Positions 22,883 through 28,053 of a stretch of DNA of 28,053 nt are shown here, in pieces; the first letter of the stretch is position 1, and each line of letters opens with the position of its first letter. Made by a program: the position numbers and the translations under genes. The notes below the pieces were generated by a model. The model did not search any database. It was not told where the DNA came from and was given only the letters and a program-made list of their open reading frames with translations. Source of the stretch: Firmicutes bacterium UBA6226 (GTDB lineage Bacteria; Bacillota_A; Clostridia; Peptostreptococcales; Acidaminobacteraceae); contig DJWQ01000027.1 in assembly GCA_002441045.1 (NCBI GenBank), positions 1 through 28,053 of the forward strand, given 5' to 3'.

Positions 22883-22911
22883 ATTATACTTGTATAAGCA
22901 TTATTTTTCAA
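22883..22911 (-). promoter_or_regulatory. Promoter inside the 3' end of sufU
   Basis: On the minus strand TTGAAA (22906-22911), 17 bp, TATAAT (22883-22888). It would drive the small helical protein gene at 22328-22786 with a leader of about 90 nt. Confidence 0.75.
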
Positions 22912-23326
22912 GAACGACTGTTAAACAATGCCATCCGAGTGTGCCACATTTTACCCTTGCAGGCATCTTTGATAAGTTCTCAAATAATGCAGCATCGGCC
23001 AAAGCTTCTAATTCTTCCTCTGTTCTTGACTCACCTCTGATCATACCTAGATAGAGCTCTGCGAGATTTTTTGCCTCACTCACAGTTTTACCTTTAACCA
23101 GATCAATCATGATGGACATCGCCGCTTGACTGATGGCACAGCCACTGCCTAAAAAAGCTGCATCTGTGATGACACCCTCTTCAAGCTTTACTTGAAGCGT
23201 CAAATCATCGCCACAATTCGGGTTATGACCGCGCTCTATGTGACTGGCATGCTCAAGTAGATGCTTATTATGTCCACTTTTGTTGTGCATCATTACCAGT
23301 TCTGTGTATAGCTTATCCATTGACAT
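22901..23326 (-). CDS. sufU: SufU iron-sulfur scaffold / sulfur-transfer protein
   Basis: IscU-like, zinc-binding partner of SufS in Firmicutes that accepts persulfide sulfur for cluster assembly. The three cysteines are in HNPNCGDDLTL, GSGCAISQAAMS and VKCGTLGWHCL, and the Asp of CGDD is present. The extra insertion between the second and third cysteine regions (RGESRTEEELE) is the SufU hallmark that separates it from IscU. The frame is open to 23362, but the site GGAGGT eight bases before ATG at 23326 favours MSMDKLYTELV (141 aa). The gene overlaps the end of sufS by 14 bp and is the last gene of the suf operon. Confidence 0.94.
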   Translation of the reverse strand: MSMDKLYTELVMMHNKSGHNKHLLEHASHIERGHNPNCGDDLTLQVKLEEGVITDAAFLGSGCAISQAAMSIMIDLVKGKTVSEAKNLAELYLGMIRGESRTEEELEALADAALFENLSKMPARVKCGTLGWHCLTVVLEK

Positions 23327-24554
23327 AGCCAAATACCTCCCTTGCATATTTAATACCCTCAATTAAGGCATCTATCTCTTCTACGTGATTGTAGATGGAA
23401 AAGCTCGCTCTGCAAGAGGCTTGGATGCCCAAATACTTCATAAGTGGCTGTGTACAGTGATGTCCTGCTCTTATCGCGATGCCTTTGTGGTCCAGAAGCG
23501 TCGCCATATCGTGTGGATGAATGCCTTCCACATTAAAGGTAACCAGTGCGCCGCGTGGTTCATCGACCTTTGGCCCATATACCGTCACATAATCTAGCTC
23601 TGAGAGACTTTTATAGGCATATTTCGCCAGACGTTCCTCTTTCAATCGAATGTTGTCAAGACCAACATTTTGAATAAAATCGATGGCAGCTACCAATCCA
23701 ACGACACCTTCTACATGCTGCGTCCCCGCTTCAAACCGCTCAGGAATGGGTGCATAAGTTGTATCTTGCTCTTCTACATATTCGATCATATCGCCACCGG
23801 TTAAGAAGGGTGGCATATTCTCAAGTAATTGCTGTTTGCCATAGAGGACACCAATCCCCGTTGGACCATACATTTTATGTCCTGAAAATACGAGAAAGTC
23901 AGCGTTTAAGCCGACGACATCCACTTGTATGTGTCCCACAGCTTGTGCAGCGTCTAAGACTACAACTGCCCCCACTTCATGTGCTCTTTGAATGATAGGC
24001 GCAGGAGAGTGAATGCAACCGAGTCCATTTGATATCCACGGAAAAGCAACGATTTTAGTCTTTGAAGTAATTTTATCCAGTTCCCCTGATAAAAAGTGTC
24101 CTGTCTCATCAATATACAGGTACTTCAGTACAGCGCGTTTCTCTTTAGCTACGATTTGCCAAGGCACGATATTGGAGTGATGTGCGGTAATCGCAAGCAC
24201 TATCTCGTCCCCTTCATTTAAATTGGCTCTCCCATAGCTTTGTGCCACCAGGTTAAGTGCTTCAGTCGCATTTTTAGTGAAAATCACTTCCTTAGGCGAC
24301 TGCGCACCGATAAACTCTGCAACACGTCCACGTCCATAGTCGTATTGTCTCGTAGATTCAACACTGAGGAGATGTGCTCCGCGATGCGGAGAACCATTGC
24401 TTTCCTCTAGATAGAGCTTCATTCGCTCTATCACAGTGTCTGGCTTTTGAGAGGTAGCGGCATGATCCAGATAGATCAGTGCAGGGTGCTGCTTAAAAAT
24501 TGGAAATTCCTCACGTACCATATTCAGTTCGTGTGCCTCTCTGCCTACTCCCAT
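23313..24554 (-). CDS. sufS: Cysteine desulfurase SufS
   Basis: PLP enzyme that takes sulfur from cysteine for iron-sulfur clusters. The N-terminus YLDHAATSQKP, the PLP lysine in LVFSGHKMYGPTGIGVLYG and the catalytic cysteine in IAIRAGHHCTQPLMKYLG are all present. The RAGHHC context is that of class II (SufS) desulfurases. The ATG at 24554 directly follows the sufD stop, and GGAGG within the sufD end lies six bases upstream. It is 413 residues, full length, and sits in the suf operon. Confidence 0.97.
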   Translation of the reverse strand: MGVGREAHELNMVREEFPIFKQHPALIYLDHAATSQKPDTVIERMKLYLEESNGSPHRGAHLLSVESTRQYDYGRGRVAEFIGAQSPKEVIFTKNATEALNLVAQSYGRANLNEGDEIVLAITAHHSNIVPWQIVAKEKRAVLKYLYIDETGHFLSGELDKITSKTKIVAFPWISNGLGCIHSPAPIIQRAHEVGAVVVLDAAQAVGHIQVDVVGLNADFLVFSGHKMYGPTGIGVLYGKQQLLENMPPFLTGGDMIEYVEEQDTTYAPIPERFEAGTQHVEGVVGLVAAIDFIQNVGLDNIRLKEERLAKYAYKSLSELDYVTVYGPKVDEPRGALVTFNVEGIHPHDMATLLDHKGIAIRAGHHCTQPLMKYLGIQASCRASFSIYNHVEEIDALIEGIKYAREVFGYVNG

Positions 24555-25685
24555 CTACAGCCTCCTGTCCAGCGCGTCTAAAATAGAATCCTTGAGCCCG
24601 TCGTCCTTAAGTGTCATCAACACCTCTTCAAACGACGCTTTTATCACTAGCTTTTTCGCTTCTTCCAGCGATAAGCCTCTACTCATTAAATAGAATAATT
24701 TCTCATGGTCTAATTGGCCAACACTTGCAGCATGCTCGCCGATGACGTCATCCTCTGAACACATGAGTGCCGGAATTGAATCCGATTTTACTTTTTCATC
24801 TAAAAGAACGACGAACTCCTTCTCTCTACCAACGGATTGTGTCGCGCCTTTTTCAAAGAAGAGATTGCCTCTAAAGACCTTCTTGCTATCGCCACCAAGT
24901 GCACCTTTCGAAAGGATCAGTGACTCTGTTTTTGGTCCAAAGTGTTTCATCGTATAAGATAGATCCAGCGCTTCACCTTGATCGCCAAAGTAAAGCGATT
25001 GCAAATCTGCAAATGCATGTCGCTCAGCAAGGTGTGACTCATAGGCAACCGCCTTAATTTGACTCCCCAGCTGTATGTCGATTAACTCGAGGTTTGCCCC
25101 TTCGAACACTTCAGAAAAGTTTTGATCAAAATTAAGTGCCTTTGCGCCTAATCTTTGAATCTTAACCACTCTTACGGTGCTGCCTCTTTTGGCGATCACT
25201 CTCGTCGTGCCATAGTGCTGAAGCTCTACGCCATTCTCATCTGAGGTATAATCGATCACGACGGTTAGTTTACTGCCTTCTTCTGCGATAAAAAGTTGAT
25301 TTTCCACGAGAAGTGGTCTTTCCGCACTAAGTCTATAATTCAGTTTCACGACTGGTGCATCAAACGCTCTTGAATTAGAGTGAATGACGTACCCGTGATT
25401 CTTTTCATTTAAAATATAAGATGCAAAGGGCTCGCCCAATGTCTTAGTGTATTTTGCATCCGAAAACCATGCTTCATGAAAGGCTTCATAAGGCGTTACT
25501 TCTACACCGTTCCCTTCTATACTGAGTTCTTCAATGACATCACCACTTCGAACAGGAAAAAGGGTTTCAGGTAAAGTCAGTCTTTTCCAAGTCGGAATCA
25601 CATAGCTGGAAGCCTTTTCATGACGTGATGCATTGTTATGACTTGATCCTTTATCATTATTTAAAATAGAATTTTCATTTATCAT
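24555..25685 (-). CDS. sufD: SufD, Fe-S assembly scaffold subunit
   Basis: Subunit of the SufBC2D cluster-assembly complex. The beta-helical core and the C-terminal SufBD signature are visible (SEDDVIGEHAASVGQLDHEKL, then FYLMSRGLSLEEAKKLVIKA). The His in GEHAAS is the conserved SufD residue needed for complex function. TAGGAGG lies just upstream of ATG at 25685. It is 376 residues long, shorter than SufB as expected. Nine bases separate it from sufB, and its stop is followed at once by the sufS start. Confidence 0.95.
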   Translation of the reverse strand: MINENSILNNDKGSSHNNASRHEKASSYVIPTWKRLTLPETLFPVRSGDVIEELSIEGNGVEVTPYEAFHEAWFSDAKYTKTLGEPFASYILNEKNHGYVIHSNSRAFDAPVVKLNYRLSAERPLLVENQLFIAEEGSKLTVVIDYTSDENGVELQHYGTTRVIAKRGSTVRVVKIQRLGAKALNFDQNFSEVFEGANLELIDIQLGSQIKAVAYESHLAERHAFADLQSLYFGDQGEALDLSYTMKHFGPKTESLILSKGALGGDSKKVFRGNLFFEKGATQSVGREKEFVVLLDEKVKSDSIPALMCSEDDVIGEHAASVGQLDHEKLFYLMSRGLSLEEAKKLVIKASFEEVLMTLKDDGLKDSILDALDRRL

Positions 25686-25694
25686 GCTGTCCTC

Positions 25695-27098
25695 CTAACC
25701 AATCGTGCCTTCAAGTTCTAGTGTGATGAGATTATTGAGCTCAACAGCATATTCCAGTGGCAATTCCTTCGTAATCGGTTCAACAAAACCTCTTACGATC
25801 ATCGCTTTTGCTTCTGCTTCATCGATGCCTCGACTCATGAGATAGAAAATCGTCTCATCGCTGATGCGACCAATCTTCGCCTCATGTCCTATATCGACCT
25901 TATCGTTGCCGATCTCGATAATCGGAAGTGTGTCTGACTTTGATTCACTGTCTAGCATCAGAGACTCACAATTGACTGTAGACTTGACGTTTACTGCATT
26001 TGGCGTCACTCTTAAAAGTCCTCTGTAGAAAGCGTGACCGCCGTCCTTAGAGATGGATTTTGAATTGACGATGGAGCTGGTATTTGGAGCAGCATGTACC
26101 ACCTTTGTACCCGTATCTAGATACTGTCCTTTCGCTGCAAAAGTAATCCCAGTAAACTCACTGGTTGCCCCTTCGCCCCTTAGGATACTCATCGGATAAA
26201 GCATGGACACTCTCGATCCAAACGAGCCTGAAACCCACTCGATTTTCCCATTTTTATCTACGACCGAACGCTTGGTGTTAAGATTATACATATTGCGCGA
26301 CCAGTTTTCGATGGTACTGTATCTCAATTTTGCGCCTTCTTTTACGAAAAGCTCAACGGCACCGGCATGTAGGTTTTGAACCGAGTACTTCGGCGCCGAA
26401 CACCCTTCGATAAAATGGAGGCTCGCATTTTTTTCCACGACGATGAGCGTATGCTCAAACTGTCCCGCCCCTTTGGCATTGAGTCTAAAGTACGACTGTA
26501 AAGGCAGTCCCACATGGACCCCTTCTGGCACATAGACAAACGACCCACCGGACCAAACGGCACCGTGAAGCGCAGAAAATTTATGATCTCGGTTGGTGAT
26601 AATCGTCATAAAATACTTTTTAACGATGTCCTCGTACTCTTTTACTGCTGTGTCCATATCCGTATAGACCACACCCTGTGCGATTAGCTCTTCCTGCATG
26701 CTGTGGTAGACGACCTCTGAGTCGTACTGTGCACCAACACCTGCAAGCGACTTGCGCTCCGCCTCAGGTATCCCCAATCTTTCAAAGGTTTCCTTAATTT
26801 CACTTGGCACATCGTCCCAGCTGGTCTTCATATCCGTATTTGGTCTTACATAGTGAACGATGTTTTCCACATCGAGGTCACTGAGATCTGCCCCCCAAGT
26901 TGGGATGGGCTTTGATTTATAAATTTCGAGGGATTTAAGTCTGAACTCTAACATCCACTCGGGTTCATTTTTTTCCTTAGAAATGTCTCTGATGATGTCC
27001 TCAGTTAAGCCTTTGTCCGCTACAAAGCGGTGATTCTCAGGGTTAACAACATCATAGATGCCACGATCTACGTCCGCAATATAGGTTTTATTTGCCAT
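25695..27098 (-). CDS. sufB: SufB, Fe-S assembly scaffold subunit
   Basis: Main scaffold of the SufBC2D complex. Recognisable parts are the N-terminal KGLTEDIIRDISKEKNEPEW and MLEFRLKSLEIY, the segment AVWSGGSFVYVPEGVHVGLP, and the C-terminal SufBD motif (KVDIGHEAKIGRISDETIFY, then LMSRGIDEAEAKAMIVRGF). The conserved cysteine in VNCESLML is present. At 467 residues it has full length. AAGGAGG lies upstream of ATG at 27098. It is separated by nine bases from sufC and sufD on either side. Confidence 0.97.
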   Translation of the reverse strand: MANKTYIADVDRGIYDVVNPENHRFVADKGLTEDIIRDISKEKNEPEWMLEFRLKSLEIYKSKPIPTWGADLSDLDVENIVHYVRPNTDMKTSWDDVPSEIKETFERLGIPEAERKSLAGVGAQYDSEVVYHSMQEELIAQGVVYTDMDTAVKEYEDIVKKYFMTIITNRDHKFSALHGAVWSGGSFVYVPEGVHVGLPLQSYFRLNAKGAGQFEHTLIVVEKNASLHFIEGCSAPKYSVQNLHAGAVELFVKEGAKLRYSTIENWSRNMYNLNTKRSVVDKNGKIEWVSGSFGSRVSMLYPMSILRGEGATSEFTGITFAAKGQYLDTGTKVVHAAPNTSSIVNSKSISKDGGHAFYRGLLRVTPNAVNVKSTVNCESLMLDSESKSDTLPIIEIGNDKVDIGHEAKIGRISDETIFYLMSRGIDEAEAKAMIVRGFVEPITKELPLEYAVELNNLITLELEGTIG

Positions 27099-27107
27099 GA
27101 TGCCTCC

Positions 27108-27869
27108 TTATGCACGCACTGCTTCACTTGTTTTTTCTGCTTTGAAAACTTCATAGCCTGAGCGTTCAATTTCTTCAGCTAAAGACAAATCGCCGCTTTT
27201 TACGATTTTGCCGTCTACGAGTACATGGACAAAGTCCGGTTTGATATAATTTAGAATCTTGTTATAGTGCGTAATCACTAAGATGGCATTGTTTTCACTT
27301 GAAAGCTTTTGCACCGTTTCATAGACCACGCGAATCGCATCGATGTCTAGACCAGAATCCGTTTCATCTAATATAGCGAGCTTAGGATTTAACACTGCCA
27401 TTTGCAAAATTTCGTTTTTCTTTTTCTCACCACCAGAAAAGCCGACGTTTAAATAACGATCAAGGTATTTTTCATCCATTGAAAGTTCAGAAAGACGACC
27501 TTTAATCTCTTTATTAAAATGCGTCATCATTGGCATGATGCCACTTACTTCTTTCTTTGCCGTTCTGATAAAGTTCTCTACTGTGACCCCTGGTACTTCT
27601 TGAGGGTATTGGAAAGATAAAAAGAGCCCAGATTTTGCGCGCTCATCTACTTTCATGTCTAAAAGGTCTTTGCCCAAAAAAGACACGCTGCCATCGGTTA
27701 CTTCGTGAGCAGGGTGTCCCATCAATACATTGGCAAGCGTCGATTTTCCCGCGCCATTTGGACCCATGATAACGTGAATCTCTCCTGAGTTAATCGTAAG
27801 ATCAATTCCCTTGAGAATATCTTGTCCTTCTACCTGTGATTTTAAATTCTCTATTTTAATAATTTGCAT
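27108..27869 (-). CDS. sufC: SufC, ATPase of the Suf complex
   Basis: ABC-type ATPase that powers conformational change in SufBC2D; it is cytosolic, not a transporter. Walker A is GPNGAGKST (residues 37-45), the signature reads VGFSGGEKKKNEILQMA, Walker B is PKLAILDETDSGLD, and the switch histidine is in LVITHYNKIL. Length 253 is normal. GGAGG lies upstream of ATG at 27869. It is the first gene of the suf operon, behind a good promoter and an inverted repeat. Confidence 0.97.
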   Translation of the reverse strand: MQIIKIENLKSQVEGQDILKGIDLTINSGEIHVIMGPNGAGKSTLANVLMGHPAHEVTDGSVSFLGKDLLDMKVDERAKSGLFLSFQYPQEVPGVTVENFIRTAKKEVSGIMPMMTHFNKEIKGRLSELSMDEKYLDRYLNVGFSGGEKKKNEILQMAVLNPKLAILDETDSGLDIDAIRVVYETVQKLSSENNAILVITHYNKILNYIKPDFVHVLVDGKIVKSGDLSLAEEIERSGYEVFKAEKTSEAVRA

Positions 27870-27915
27870 AGATGCCTCCTATATCCTAGTAATTTAATCG
27901 GATTTATTTCATAAT

Positions 27916-27962
27916 AATGATACCGCGTCTTGGGGCGTTCGTCAATGAGAAACGGTATCATT
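27916..27962. promoter_or_regulatory. 10-bp inverted repeat bracketing the suf promoter
   Basis: AATGATACCG (27916-27925) and its exact complement CGGTATCATT (27953-27962) are separated by 27 bp. One arm covers the -10, the other lies just upstream of the -35. A regulator bound to both arms could close off the promoter; an Rrf2-type regulator would be a reasonable candidate but none is encoded here. No gene was seen in 27963-28053. Confidence 0.55.
27917..27945 (-). promoter_or_regulatory. suf operon promoter
   Basis: On the minus strand TTGACG (27940-27945), 17 bp, TATCAT (27917-27922), about 48 bp before the sufC start codon. The -10 lies within the left arm of the inverted repeat at 27916-27962. 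Confidence 0.75.
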
Positions 27963-28053
27963 CACAAAAGCTTAACAATTCCTACCTGTGTGCTCGGGAT
28001 TTTTAGTATCAAACGGATATTTGTGAAAATAGAAAGCCAGTTAATAAACCCTT

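Overview
The window is a low-GC chromosomal segment that reads as an anaerobic, fermentative Clostridia-type Firmicute. The basis is AT-rich intergenic DNA, strong AGGAGG-type ribosome binding sites, an agr-type peptide quorum-sensing locus, a SufCBDSU iron-sulfur operon with the Firmicute-type SufU scaffold, and the [FeFe]-hydrogenase maturase HydE. Genus cannot be fixed from the sequence alone. No rRNA, tRNA, insertion sequence, prophage or CRISPR array was seen.

Layout. (1) 1-3500, minus strand: a complete agr-like locus apart from the last codons of agrA. It starts with a membrane-anchored protein of unknown function, then agrB, a short agrD precursor gene (2120-2278) that overlaps agrB, agrC and agrA. 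A textbook LytTR-type operator, two identical 9-bp repeats 21 bp apart, lies upstream and also abuts the divergent thrC promoter. (2) 3566-6805: thrC and pepD converge on about 300 bp holding three copies of a structured hairpin repeat, two of them inside long perfect stems. (3) 6920-18304: an alpha-glucan utilisation region with a cytosolic CBM34-type neopullulanase, 4-alpha-glucanotransferase (malQ), a secreted lipoprotein alpha-amylase and a GH133-type glycogen debranching enzyme. malQ and the amylase are divergent, and each has a cre/LacI-type operator. Embedded here are an XRE regulator plus membrane protein pair, an XRE/TPR regulator with 17-bp tandem repeats upstream, a PAS protein with a degenerate GGDEF domain, and an inositol-monophosphatase-family enzyme. 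(4) 18392-19682: hydE behind a strong promoter and a roughly 155-nt leader that can fold into a multibranched structure. (5) 19835-22786: an AraC/GyrI-type regulator and three small proteins of unknown function. (6) 22901-27945: the suf operon (C-B-D-S-U), with a 10-bp inverted repeat bracketing its promoter.

How the genes fit together: extracellular starch or glycogen would be cut by the lipoprotein amylase. Imported maltodextrins would then be processed by neopullulanase and MalQ, and stored or imported branched glucan by the debranching enzyme. No sugar transporter or phosphorylase is in the window. HydE and the Suf system fit a metabolism rich in iron-sulfur enzymes and hydrogen production. 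The most notable points are the agrD precursor with a possible six-residue ring, the LytTR operator shared between agr and thrC, the covarying hairpin repeats between thrC and pepD, the structured hydE leader and the inactive-looking GGDEF protein.
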